64,000 nt of DNA from Ensifer sp. IC4062. GTDB lineage: Bacteria > Pseudomonadota > Alphaproteobacteria > Rhizobiales > Rhizobiaceae. A program made the translations under genes and the position numbers. The stretch lies in the NCBI RefSeq assembly GCF_020193575.1, contig NZ_JADYVD010000008.1, forward strand, positions 1 through 64,000, given 5' to 3'. The notes beneath the pieces were generated by a model that saw only the letters and a list, made by a program, of their open reading frames with translations, did no database searches and was not told where the DNA came from. Below, piece after piece: positions 17,502 through 26,328 of the stretch; position 1 is the first letter of the stretch, and each line of letters begins with the position of its first letter.

Positions 17502-18817
17502 GCGATCGTCTTCGCGTTCTTGTCGTTTCGCATGGGCATCCGGCGATGTCACTGGGCGGTGCGGAGATAGCGTCCCACAGCCTCCACAAGGGCCTGAACA
17601 CGTTACCGGGGGTTGAATCGATCTATCTGGCGCGCGTCGGCCATCCGGTTCCGCGCCACGGGGCGTCAGCTCTCATGAGCCACCGGCTTGCGCCGGATGA
17701 AGTTCTGTTCCACGCTGACGATTACGACCACTTCTTCATCTCCAACAGCGATACGGATGCGATCCGGCGTGACCTCTTGCGCTTCGTCGGCGATCTCACG
17801 CCCCATGTGGTCCACTTCCATCACCTGATCGGCATGGGAATGGAGGCCCTCTACGCCCTTCGCGAGGCGTTGCCGGAAGCAATCATCGTGGTGACCTTCC
17901 ACGAATATCTGTCGATCTGCCACAATCACGGGCAAATGGTGAAGCGGCCATCGGGCCAACCCTGCAGCAATGCTTCTCCGATCAGCTGCCACGGTTGCTT
18001 TCCCGAAATCCCCGTCTCTCGTTTCCTGAAGCGCGAACAGTTCCTGCGCGGCATGCTCGGCCTCGCCGACGCTTTCGTCTCCCCAAGCATGTTTCTCGCC
18101 ACGCGTTATGTCGAATGGGGAATCGAGGCAGAGAAACTCTCTGTAATCGACAACGGGATAGTGCCTGGCGAGCGCGCACCCGTGCGAGAACTGCCCGCTC
18201 AGACCAACCGGCGAAATCGCTTCGCCTATTTCGGGCAGATGACGCCCTTCAAGGGCATCGACGTGCTGATCGATGCGGTTTCGCGCGTACCGCGGGAGAT
18301 CTGGGGCGAGGATTCGTGCCTGATGATCTTCGGCGGCAACCTTGAGCGCCAACCGATCGAATTCCAGGACCGGGTCAAGAAGCTCATTGACGACGCCGGT
18401 CGCAGAGTCCGCTTCTACGGTGCCTATCAGAACGCGGACATGCCGCGGCTGATGCGTTCGGCCGATTGGGTGGTGCTGCCGTCCATCTGGTGGGAGAACT
18501 CGCCGATGGTTATTCAGGAGGCCTTGCATCACCGTCGGCCGATCATCTGCTCTGATATCGGCGGCATGGCCGAGAAGGTTCAGGACGGCAGGGACGGGTT
18601 GCATTTCCGCGCGGGTAGCGCCCAGGACTTGGCCGACCGGCTCATCGAAGTGCTAAGCGAGCCACAGGTTTGGGATCGGCTGCATGCAATCCTGCGGCAG
18701 CCGACCAGTCATGTGGACGCGGCTCGCGCCCATGCAGAGCTCTACCGCCGGCTACTCAGAGAAAAACGCAGCGTGATAAATGGCGGGCACTACGATCCGA
18801 TCTCGCTGACCGCCTGA
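17498..18817 (+). CDS. wgeG: WgeG glycosyltransferase family 4
   Basis: The 439-residue GT-B protein starts MSDRLRVLVVSHGHPAMSLG and carries VVHFHHLIGMGMEALYAL, FAYFGQMTPFKGIDVLIDA and SIWWENSPMVIQEALHHRRP followed by CSDIGGMAEKVQDG. The ATGA overlap with wgeF fixes the start. It shares with WgeD the HPxxxxGG(T/A)EI start, a Cys-containing insert (CSNASPISCHGCFPE) and the SIWWEN donor motif, so the two are paralogues. Corresponds to ExpE7, a predicted transferase of galactoglucan assembly. Confidence 0.86.
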   Translation: MSDRLRVLVVSHGHPAMSLGGAEIASHSLHKGLNTLPGVESIYLARVGHPVPRHGASALMSHRLAPDEVLFHADDYDHFFISNSDTDAIRRDLLRFVGDLTPHVVHFHHLIGMGMEALYALREALPEAIIVVTFHEYLSICHNHGQMVKRPSGQPCSNASPISCHGCFPEIPVSRFLKREQFLRGMLGLADAFVSPSMFLATRYVEWGIEAEKLSVIDNGIVPGERAPVRELPAQTNRRNRFAYFGQMTPFKGIDVLIDAVSRVPREIWGEDSCLMIFGGNLERQPIEFQDRVKKLIDDAGRRVRFYGAYQNADMPRLMRSADWVVLPSIWWENSPMVIQEALHHRRPIICSDIGGMAEKVQDGRDGLHFRAGSAQDLADRLIEVLSEPQVWDRLHAILRQPTSHVDAARAHAELYRRLLREKRSVINGGHYDPISLTA

Positions 18818-18904
18818 AGCTTTTGGAAAGAAGTGGGCCATGTTCCCGAAGAGTGAAGCGGTATCGAGCCGGCAGTGTCGTTCAAATCGTCCTGGAGTCT
18901 GCAA

Positions 18905-19837
18905 ATGCTGATCTATTCCGACGAATACCTCGAGGTGATCCATCGCCCCGGGTCGTCGGCTTATCTCCTCGTCACCTTCAATGAAATGGAAATGCAGGCG
19001 AACGGCAGTCGCTTCTGGGGTCAGCGGCTCTGCGAAAAGGCCGACATTGCCGCGCTCGGTTTCATTAGCAGGCGGCCGAACTGGTTTCCAGCGTCAAGCG
19101 TCGTGAAGGCGGTGAGCGCGGCGGCGCCGATACTTCGCGCTGCGTCAGAGCGCATCCTCTACGGCCATTCGCAAGGGGGCTATGCCGCACTTCGCTACCG
19201 CCGGCGCTTTGACGCCACCGTCGCCATCGCCTTTTGTCCGCAACTCTCGATAGACCCCAAGAGCGTGCCTTTCGACGGTCGCTTCACGCGTCATTTTGTG
19301 GCCGATCTCCATGCCAATATGGGGATCGCAGCTGACCACGCCGCCGGTCGGGCCTATATTTTCTACGACCCCTTCCACGCCGTCGATCGCCGCCACGCCG
19401 AGAGGATTGCGACGCTGCAATCAGATACGCGCCTCATCCCCGTGCACATGACAGGGCATGGCACGGTCCGGGCATTCACCGGATCGGCGCGCGCCCTTTC
19501 GCTTATCGAGGCCTGCCGTTCAGACGACGATCCGAGCCTGCGCTCCCTCGCTCGCTCAGCCAGGGTCGATGCTCCCATGCGCCCCTATCAAATCGCAGTC
19601 ACGGCGATCGCGCGCCACCCCGCCTGGGCCGACCGGTTTCAGCTGTGCTTTGAAAATGGCTTTTCGCCCGTCGAGCGGGTCAACTTTCTCTATCATCGCG
19701 CCAACCGCCATATCCGCGACGGCGAACTCGCGGTTGCACGCGAAAAGCTAGCCGAGGTCGTGGCACTGCGACCGGGCAATCCAGGCTTCGCGCTCCGGCT
19801 ACAAGAGCTCGATAGCCGCATGGCTCGCGCACGGTAG
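18905..19837 (+). CDS. wgeH: WgeH alpha/beta-hydrolase-like protein with TPR-like tail
   Basis: The product is 310 residues from ATG 18905, which has CTGGAG eight bases upstream; a GTG at 18875 is in frame but without a ribosome site. Residues 85-92 read LYGHSQGG, a nucleophile elbow with Ser89. A later Asp/His pair (YDPFHAVD and HMTGHGTVRAF) could complete a catalytic triad. The last 70 residues (FLYHRANRHIRDGELAVARE, LRPGNPGFALRLQELDSR) look like a tetratricopeptide pair. It ends the wge operon, 88 bases after wgeG, and corresponds to ExpE8 by order. A role as esterase or acyl-handling enzyme on the polysaccharide is possible but unproven. Confidence 0.75.
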   Translation: MLIYSDEYLEVIHRPGSSAYLLVTFNEMEMQANGSRFWGQRLCEKADIAALGFISRRPNWFPASSVVKAVSAAAPILRAASERILYGHSQGGYAALRYRRRFDATVAIAFCPQLSIDPKSVPFDGRFTRHFVADLHANMGIAADHAAGRAYIFYDPFHAVDRRHAERIATLQSDTRLIPVHMTGHGTVRAFTGSARALSLIEACRSDDDPSLRSLARSARVDAPMRPYQIAVTAIARHPAWADRFQLCFENGFSPVERVNFLYHRANRHIRDGELAVAREKLAEVVALRPGNPGFALRLQELDSRMARAR

Positions 19838-19972
19838 ATGCTAACCCTGCTCTTTAGCGGCAGACGAGCATTTCAGGTCCCGCGGACTGCGGCCCCTCCA
19901 CTACCGACCCCTTCGAACAACTCGCGCTTGCAGGCATGGCGGCCAGATCGCATGAAGCCGTGTGGCGATCCT

Positions 19973-21757
19973 TTATGGCAGCGTGCTTCGCGCCACACCG
20001 CTGCGACTATGCGAAGAGCTTTCGTGAGCAATCTCGCCTGTCGCCGGCGAAGCCGGGAGGCCTGCGGCGCGCGTTCGATCAACCAGGCTCGCGGTCACCG
20101 CTGCATCCTCGAAAAGCTCCTGCATGCGCAAATACTCGACGGAGAGGGTCGGGTCGAGCGCAAGGGCCTGCGTGACGAGCTGCTTAGCGCGGTCGAGGTC
20201 GGAACAGGCCATGCGCGCTGCGATCCTGTAAATATAGGTGCGTCGCGTCTGGAATGGCAATTTATGCGAGACGTCGAACATCTCCTGATAACGTCCAAGC
20301 GCGTAAAGCGAAGCGACGCGCTCCTCGGTTATCCAAACCGGCAGAAACGGATCGAGTGTTTCCGCGCGATCGAGAAGTTGGAGCGCTCGTTCGGGCTCGC
20401 CTGCAAAGAGATAGAACGCGGCGCATCGCCCAATCGTGTAAGCGTCGTTCGGCGCCATTTCGATGGCTTTCTCATGATGGAAGCGCGAGGCGGCGAAATC
20501 GCCCCTTTTCATCTTGAGGGAGCCCATGACACGGTGCGCCTCCGGGTCTGTCGGGTCGAGTTCAAGCGCATGCGCCGTCTGCAGCTCGCCGAGACGGAGA
20601 TCGAAACTCGGCAGCGAACTCCAGGAGCAAACATGCATGGCGAAGGGCCGGCCGAAGCTCGGATCTGCCTTCATCGCCTTCTCGAACCAGTGCATCGCCT
20701 CGTGAAGGTGAAAGTCGGCGACCCCAGCCAGCCGATGATGGTCGAGGCCGCGGAGATAATGTTCGTAGGCGGACATGCTTTCTGGCCGCTTCAGACGCGC
20801 GGCGGTGAGTTCGGACTGCTCGATCCGACCGGAAACGGTTGCCGCGACGCGGGCCGTGATCTCGTCCATGACGTCGAGAATTTCCTCGAAGGGGCGTTGG
20901 ATACGATCCGACCACACCAGATGCCCCTGCTCCGTCTCTGCGAGCGAGATGTTCAACCGGATATAGCTGCCTGCCTTGCGGACGGAGCCTGCCACGACAT
21001 AGCGCACGCCGAGCGATCTACCGATTTCGACCGGATCGGTCGTTCGCAATACCATCGAGGCTGAGCGCGAGGTGACGAAAAGGCTCTTCAGACGGCTGAG
21101 TTCGAGCGTCAGGTCATCGGTCATCCCCTCTGCAAGGAACGTTTGGTCCTGATCCGCGACCGATGCCGTCGTGAACGGAGCGACCGCCACCGAGTTCGGC
21201 CTTATCGATGAAGGCGGTGGCGCCCGCGTCGGCGCGACCTGGAAGCGGTGACGGTCCATGGCCGCGCCGACGCGGAAGATTTTGATCGGCTCTGACACGC
21301 CCTTTAGGTGCCGTTCGCCGACCACTTCAAAGGCGCAGGGCGACACTCGCCGGACCTGATCGTAGAGCGCCTCCGAGACCTCGATCTCGCCCGGTTCGGC
21401 GGAGGCTTCGATACGCGAGGCAATGTTCACGCCATCGCCGCGCAAGTCGTCGCCGACGACCGCGACGTCGGCGAGATGCAGGCCGAAGCGCATATCATGC
21501 ATGCAGGTGTGCGGCACGGATCCGATGGCCAGCCGCGCCTCCATCGCCGCCCTCAGCGCATTCACCGGGCTCGAGAATTCGGCAAGGATCGCGTCTCCTG
21601 CCGTGTTGAACACCCTGCCGCCAAAGCTCGCCACGACCTCACTGACCAGGCTCATGCAATCCACGACGCGCGCGATCGTCTGCTCCTCGTCGAGCTCCAT
21701 CGCCGACGTGGAGCCCACAAAGTCCCCAACCAGAATTGCAGCCAGCTTCCGATGCAT
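19973..21757 (-). CDS. Class III adenylate/guanylate cyclase with TolB-like and TPR regions
   Basis: From ATG 21757 the product has 594 residues. Residues 1-175 are a class III cyclase domain: AAILVGDFVGSTSAM and FNTAGDAILAEF give the two metal-binding aspartates (D12, D55), and GVNIASRIEASAEPGEI the transition-state Asn/Arg region. A central part (SVAVAPFTTASVADQDQTFL, TDDLTLELSRLKSLFVTSR) is the TolB-amino-terminal-like module common in rhizobial cyclases, followed by about five TPRs (to about 560). There is no membrane segment. An in-frame ATG at 21829 would add 24 residues unlike the family. It converges on wgeH and is divergent from the 70-residue gene; a link to polysaccharide control is not shown by sequence. 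Confidence 0.87.
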   Translation of the reverse strand: MHRKLAAILVGDFVGSTSAMELDEEQTIARVVDCMSLVSEVVASFGGRVFNTAGDAILAEFSSPVNALRAAMEARLAIGSVPHTCMHDMRFGLHLADVAVVGDDLRGDGVNIASRIEASAEPGEIEVSEALYDQVRRVSPCAFEVVGERHLKGVSEPIKIFRVGAAMDRHRFQVAPTRAPPPSSIRPNSVAVAPFTTASVADQDQTFLAEGMTDDLTLELSRLKSLFVTSRSASMVLRTTDPVEIGRSLGVRYVVAGSVRKAGSYIRLNISLAETEQGHLVWSDRIQRPFEEILDVMDEITARVAATVSGRIEQSELTAARLKRPESMSAYEHYLRGLDHHRLAGVADFHLHEAMHWFEKAMKADPSFGRPFAMHVCSWSSLPSFDLRLGELQTAHALELDPTDPEAHRVMGSLKMKRGDFAASRFHHEKAIEMAPNDAYTIGRCAAFYLFAGEPERALQLLDRAETLDPFLPVWITEERVASLYALGRYQEMFDVSHKLPFQTRRTYIYRIAARMACSDLDRAKQLVTQALALDPTLSVEYLRMQELFEDAAVTASLVDRTRAAGLPASPATGEIAHESSSHSRSGVARSTLP

Positions 21758-22074
21758 GCGCAGCCCGGCCCGATGAAACGCCGAATGGTAGCACAGGGAT
21801 TCGCCGAAGGCATTATCGACCGCGAACATGCGTGGCGCGCGTTGAGCCGGAACGGGCCGGAGTGGGCTTGCCGAGCGATAGCATCACCGGTGCGCGCAGT
21901 TGAACAAGGCGGTGCCGAGCGCGTATAAATATCATTGACTTTGGTTGGACGAGCGCCTCGTGTCCCGAAGGCCTGTGTTTCCGGAACGTCCATGCGCCCG
22001 GAACGTTTCGGATATGCGGTATCCGGCGAGGCGCCGCCGAGCCGAGCACCCGGGAACAACCTGGAGTGAGGGCC
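21758..22074. other. Divergent intergenic region without recognisable gene
   Basis: This 317-base region separates the cyclase start from the 70-residue gene. Frames here show no family similarity and no ribosome site. I see no clear palindromic operator; promoters for both directions must lie here. Confidence 0.5.
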
Positions 22075-22287
22075 ATGGAACGAACAAACGCTTGCAAGTT
22101 GGCAGAGGAATATCTGCGCCTCGGCGGTCATCGCCGGGTGGTCATCGACGATAACCAAACTTCCGTCAGAAACTGGGAGCCAGAGCCTGCGGCGGCCGAG
22201 GCGTTCTGGAGGAACAACGTCGAGATACTCGGGCCGGAGAGACAGCGCGAGGTGCAACTCCTGCTGCCTACGATTAATCGCGCATGA
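22075..22287 (+). CDS. Small hypothetical protein, 70 residues, next to ligase/peptidase operon
   Basis: ATG 22075 follows GGAGTGAG with six-base spacing. The acidic N-terminal helix (TNACKLAEEYLRLGGHRRVV) and a Trp-containing stretch (RNWEPEPAAAEAFWRNNVE) end in LLLPTINRA. No signal peptide, membrane helix or known domain. It lies 145 bases ahead of an operon encoding an N-formylglutamate-amidohydrolase-like enzyme, a metallopeptidase and an ATP-grasp ligase, in the same direction, so it could be their peptide substrate or simply an unrelated neighbour. Confidence 0.6.
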   Translation: MERTNACKLAEEYLRLGGHRRVVIDDNQTSVRNWEPEPAAAEAFWRNNVEILGPERQREVQLLLPTINRA

Positions 22288-22432
22288 GGCAAGTGCCCGG
22301 CTGATTTCGAGCGAGTGCCAGCGTGTGACGCGTAAGCGGGGCGATTTTTGCGCCGTGCGCGGAACAGAAATGTTCGATTCTGAATTGTAGCCGTGTCACC
22401 GGTACGCGGAATGCGGCTGCGAAAGCGTTGAG

Positions 22433-23263
22433 ATGAATGGACCGGATTGCCCGAGCAAGGTGTTGAGGGAGTCTCTCGATGACGAATGGTGGACTCAGCA
22501 TCGCGGTGACTCTCCCATAGTCGCCACAGCAATTCACAACGGCCATGCGGTGCGCGGCGCGGTCGAACGTCTCCTTGCTCTTTCGGCTGCGGAACGGCTG
22601 CGCGAGGAGGATCCTTTCACCGAGTTCATCATCCGCGATTTTCCGAATCGGATTATCGTTCATCGGTCGCGGTTTGAGGTCGATATCAATCGCCCCCGCG
22701 CTGGTGCGATATACGTGCGGCCCGAGCAAGCCTGGGGTCTCAAAGTTTGGACCCGAGAGCCCCCGCACGATTTGGTCGAAGCGTCGCTCGCGATGCATGA
22801 TGAATATTATGCAATGCTTGAAGCGATGCTCGCGGGCATCGAGCGGCGCCATGGGCGCTTCATCGTTCTCGACGTACACAGTTACAACCACCGGCGCGGC
22901 GGCCCCGAAGCGCAAGCAACGCGAGCGGAAGCGGCGCCGGAGGTCAACATCGGCACATTTTCGATGGATCGCGTCAAATGGGCCCGGGTGGTGGATGCGT
23001 TCGTCGAGGCCTTGCGCTCCGTTGAGTGGCAAGGACGACCGCTCGACGTACGCGAAAACATCGCATTTCAGGGAAGAGGTGAACAAACGCGATTCATCCA
23101 TGAGCGCTTCCCCGACACGGGCTGCGCGATTGCCGTCGAATTCAAGAAGTTCTTCATGGACGAGTGGACGGGCGAACCGGACATCGAAGCGCTTGCGGTG
23201 CTCAGGAAGCTCGTCTCGTCGACGCTGCCGCTGCTTGTGAGTGTGCTGGGGGCGAATCGATGA
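22433..23263 (+). CDS. N-formylglutamate amidohydrolase-like zinc hydrolase
   Basis: The 276-residue protein has the FGase family fold (carboxypeptidase-like zinc hydrolase): VATAIHNGHAVRGAV with a likely zinc His, RFEVDINRPRAGAIY, LDVHSYNHRRGG with the second His, and CAIAVEFKKFFMDEWTGE with a catalytic Glu. It is distinct from the HutG copy at 59266, which lies in the hut operon, so it is unlikely to serve histidine breakdown. Its stop overlaps the start of the next gene (ATGA), and the operon continues with a QEGLA metallopeptidase and an ATP-grasp enzyme. Substrate unknown; an N- or C-terminal amino acid conjugate is a reasonable guess. Confidence 0.85.
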   Translation: MNGPDCPSKVLRESLDDEWWTQHRGDSPIVATAIHNGHAVRGAVERLLALSAAERLREEDPFTEFIIRDFPNRIIVHRSRFEVDINRPRAGAIYVRPEQAWGLKVWTREPPHDLVEASLAMHDEYYAMLEAMLAGIERRHGRFIVLDVHSYNHRRGGPEAQATRAEAAPEVNIGTFSMDRVKWARVVDAFVEALRSVEWQGRPLDVRENIAFQGRGEQTRFIHERFPDTGCAIAVEFKKFFMDEWTGEPDIEALAVLRKLVSSTLPLLVSVLGANR

Positions 23264-25137
23264 AACGTTCCGTCGCGCCCGCCCCCAGGGAGACCGCAGA
23301 TATGCCCGACTGGCTCGCCGAGGCCCTGGCCTGCATCAAGAACGGAAAGGCCGTGCGAAAAGACCTGCCCGATGGCGGGCGGCTGCACATCGATCGCGCG
23401 CTTCCCTTTCTTTGCGTGCACATCTCCGACGACGAAGAAAGTCCGGTCGCCCGAGAGATCGCCCAGGCGAATGCGTCCTACCTCATTGCGCCAGATGCCA
23501 ACGTTGCTGTCGCCGTCATCGAAGCGGTCGGCGCGCTGCTCAAGCAGCGTCTCGGTGCATTCTTGGTCCTGGAAATGGCCGAACTCGCGCGCGACGAACT
23601 GTTGACCGACGACGCACCCTATCTTCCGCCATTCAAGATCGAGGTTACGGCAAGCTCAAAGGGGCCGGCGCGGATTGCCGCCAGGGCATTCGCCACAGCC
23701 GCCGAGGCGACCGAAGCAAAGTTCCGCACTCCGCGTGTCGAACTGCGTGAAGCTGAAGGGTTGGACGTCCCGTTTCCCTGTCTTCGCGTGCGATTTGCAC
23801 CGATCTATCGGCAACGTGAGTCCGGCAACATTTATCCGCAGCTTCGCGAACGGCTGATCGCCAGTATCTTCGATGCGGGCCTGCAAGCCTTCGCAGCGTT
23901 CGTCAGAGCCACCAAAAGCATGAACATCTCGACGCATCGGGCGCTCGGCAGAAAGGCGTTCATCGATGCCGTGGTGCGCACCGACCGCAGCATAGACGAG
24001 GTCGCGTCGACCTTCGATTTCCTGCTCGCGGTGACCCCGATCAACGCCGACGCGGCATGGAGCGATTTTGCGGCGAGCGAGTACCGGCGAGCCCCGCGTT
24101 TTCTCTACCGACCGTTGACGCTGCAGGTCGAGAAGGCGAAGAAAAAGCTCTTCTCAATCGCCTTCGATCACCTCGAAGATCCGGTGCTTTACCATCTCTA
24201 TCGCGAAAAGCAGCAGGAGCTCGACCTTCAGCTTTCGATGCTCTCGGCCCGGGAGAGCGCAAGATTCATCGAATTCGGCCGCGCTCTCTATGGCCCTGTT
24301 GAGCCGGAACTGTTGCGGGCAGCGCGCGACATTCTCGCCCGGGCAGGAGACGAGAGCACCAATGCCGGATCTCAGGCACGCGTCGCCGAGCGCCAGGCCG
24401 ATTGCTATTTCGTCGAGCAACAGGCACGTGCGATGATCGCCGAGTACCGGCGCCGCTATGCCGGGTTCGATGCATCTGTGGAAGTACGCGACGACCTTCC
24501 CTCCGGCCTACTCGTTTCGGGTAACCGCCTGCTGATCGCACGCAGCACCGCGATGGAACCGGACCGCGTCGAACCTATCTTGAGCCACGAGATCGGTGTC
24601 CACCTGCTCACCTATTTCAACGGTTCGGCGCAGGGCCTGCGTCTTTTCCGATCCGGCCTCGCCGGATACGAAGGCATGCAGGAGGGGTTGGCAGTCTTTG
24701 CGGAATTTTTAACGGGCGGCATGAGCAGCGAGCGGCTGCGCCTCATTGCCGCTCGCGTCGTTGCCTGCGCCGCGATGCTTGATGGCGCATCGCTGCCGGA
24801 AGCCTATCAACGGCTTGTCCAGGATCATGGTTTCTTGAAGGCCGATGCCTTTAACGTCATCTTGCGCGTTTATCGCAGCGGAGGGCTCGCCAAGGATGCG
24901 ATCTACCTGCGCGGGCTTCTGCAACTCCTCGCCCATTTGGGGTCCGACGGCGCCTTGGAGCCCTTCTGGATGGGAAAGATCGCCGCTTCGCATTTTGGTG
25001 TCATGCAGGAACTGGGCGCCCGCGGGCTGCTTGGAGCGCCGGCTGTGCACCCCATATTTCTTGATAATCCGGAAGCACCATCGCGCCTCGCCAAGGCACG
25101 CGCAGGAATGTCACCACTCGATATGGTCGAACGCTAG
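23260..25137 (+). CDS. DUF1704 / QEGLA-motif zinc metallopeptidase
   Basis: The 625-residue protein (ATG 23260, ATGA overlap) contains an HExxxH motif, SHEIGVHLL (H443, E444, H448), and the family hallmark MQEGLAVFAEF (Q474, E475, G476, L477, A478), where the Glu is the third metal ligand. Databases often call such proteins flavohemoglobin expression-modulating QEGLA motif proteins; the fold is that of the tyrosine carboxypeptidases MATCAP/KIAA0895 that remove the last residue of tubulin in animals. The N-terminal 250 residues are specific to the bacterial form. Lying between an FGase-like hydrolase and an ATP-grasp ligase, it is predicted to remove a terminal amino acid from a conjugate; this is inference. 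Confidence 0.85.
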   Translation: MKRSVAPAPRETADMPDWLAEALACIKNGKAVRKDLPDGGRLHIDRALPFLCVHISDDEESPVAREIAQANASYLIAPDANVAVAVIEAVGALLKQRLGAFLVLEMAELARDELLTDDAPYLPPFKIEVTASSKGPARIAARAFATAAEATEAKFRTPRVELREAEGLDVPFPCLRVRFAPIYRQRESGNIYPQLRERLIASIFDAGLQAFAAFVRATKSMNISTHRALGRKAFIDAVVRTDRSIDEVASTFDFLLAVTPINADAAWSDFAASEYRRAPRFLYRPLTLQVEKAKKKLFSIAFDHLEDPVLYHLYREKQQELDLQLSMLSARESARFIEFGRALYGPVEPELLRAARDILARAGDESTNAGSQARVAERQADCYFVEQQARAMIAEYRRRYAGFDASVEVRDDLPSGLLVSGNRLLIARSTAMEPDRVEPILSHEIGVHLLTYFNGSAQGLRLFRSGLAGYEGMQEGLAVFAEFLTGGMSSERLRLIAARVVACAAMLDGASLPEAYQRLVQDHGFLKADAFNVILRVYRSGGLAKDAIYLRGLLQLLAHLGSDGALEPFWMGKIAASHFGVMQELGARGLLGAPAVHPIFLDNPEAPSRLAKARAGMSPLDMVER

Positions 25138-25146
25138 GAGCTGGAC

Positions 25147-26193
25147 ATGCGCATCGCCTTTTTCGTCAATTCCATAGAAGGCGAGGCTATCTATTACGCG
25201 ACGACCTGGCTTGCGCTCGCCGCGATCGCCCGTGGTCACGATATTTGCTACGTCATGCCCGGGGATTTCGTGCTGCGTTCCGACGACAGCCTGATGGTTC
25301 GCGCCACGACCTTGCATGGCCCGAAACCGAAGAAACCGGAGACGTTGCTGAATGCGCTCAAGGATGAGCGAGCAAAGGTCCGGACCATCGACATCACGGA
25401 AGTCGACGTGCTTTTCCTGCGCAACGATCCCTCGGAAGACACTGAGAAGCGTTCTTGGGCAGCCTATGCCGGCGTGAATTTTGGCCATCTCGCGGTCGAC
25501 CGGGGCGTGATCGTCGTGAACGATCCGGCCGGCTTGGCGAGTGCGCAGAACAAACTCTATTTGCAAGGTTTTCCGGAAGTTGTTCGCCCCACCTCTCTGA
25601 TCTCCCGGAGCATTGAGGAAATCCGGAACTTCATCGATGCGCATCCCGACGGCGTGATCCTGAAGCCACTGCAGGGATCCGGCGGCAAGAACGTTTTTAA
25701 GATCAGCTCCAGGCAAGAAGCCAATCTCAATCAGATATTCGAGGTTTCCAGCGGCGAAGGGTACCTGATCGCCCAGACCTACCTGCCCGAAGCGATTGCA
25801 GGTGACATCCGTCTTTTTCTCATGAACGGACGGCCCTTGGCGCGCGATGGTGTTCATGCCGCCCTCCGCCGGGTGCCGGCCAAGGGCGACGTGCGCTCCA
25901 ATATACACGCCCGCGGCACGCCGGAAGCGGCAACGATTACGCCGGAAATCCTTGCGCTTGCGGAAAAGCTCCGACCGAAACTGGTGGAGGACGGGATGTT
26001 CCTGGTGGGCCTCGATATCGTCGGTGACAAGATACTGGAGATCAATGTCTTCAGTCCCGGAACCCTCCCTGAGATCGCCGGGCTTTACGGCGTGGACTTC
26101 AGCGAGGACATCATCATCGCGCTGGAAAATAAGTTGAGCATCCGACAGCTCTACTCGGGAACATTGTCGAACCGCACACTGGCGACGCTTTAA
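25147..26193 (+). CDS. ATP-grasp ligase, glutathione-synthetase-like
   Basis: The 348-residue protein starts MRIAFFVNSIEGEAIYYATT, has a preATP-grasp domain with VDVLFLRNDPSED, an ATP-binding loop region VILKPLQGSGGKNVFKI (about 175-190) and the metal/ATP motif LVGLDIVGDKILEINVFSPG (about 285-305). These are features of GshB-like amide/peptide-bond-forming ligases. It is ten bases after the QEGLA gene with GGAGCTGG before the start, so the three genes form an operon. A housekeeping gshB would not be expected to pair with two hydrolases; a dedicated amino-acid ligase is more likely. Substrate unknown. Confidence 0.84.
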   Translation: MRIAFFVNSIEGEAIYYATTWLALAAIARGHDICYVMPGDFVLRSDDSLMVRATTLHGPKPKKPETLLNALKDERAKVRTIDITEVDVLFLRNDPSEDTEKRSWAAYAGVNFGHLAVDRGVIVVNDPAGLASAQNKLYLQGFPEVVRPTSLISRSIEEIRNFIDAHPDGVILKPLQGSGGKNVFKISSRQEANLNQIFEVSSGEGYLIAQTYLPEAIAGDIRLFLMNGRPLARDGVHAALRRVPAKGDVRSNIHARGTPEAATITPEILALAEKLRPKLVEDGMFLVGLDIVGDKILEINVFSPGTLPEIAGLYGVDFSEDIIIALENKLSIRQLYSGTLSNRTLATL

Positions 26194-26328
26194 CGACGTC
26201 GAGCGCATGACGCATCGATAAATTGGTGCGAACATGCTGGATGACTTCAAACGTGAGTTTACAAAAGTATTATTATATGATTTTTTCTCGACAGCTGCAT
26301 GGAGAGCAGCTTTCTTTGGGAGGAAATC

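Noticed and set aside
16158-17552. 464-codon frame on the minus strand
   Set aside because: Shadow of wgeF; no start signal or domain.
18840-18911. Possible 23-residue ORF between wgeG and wgeH
   Set aside because: It overlaps the wgeH start in another frame; a leader peptide is conceivable but nothing supports it.
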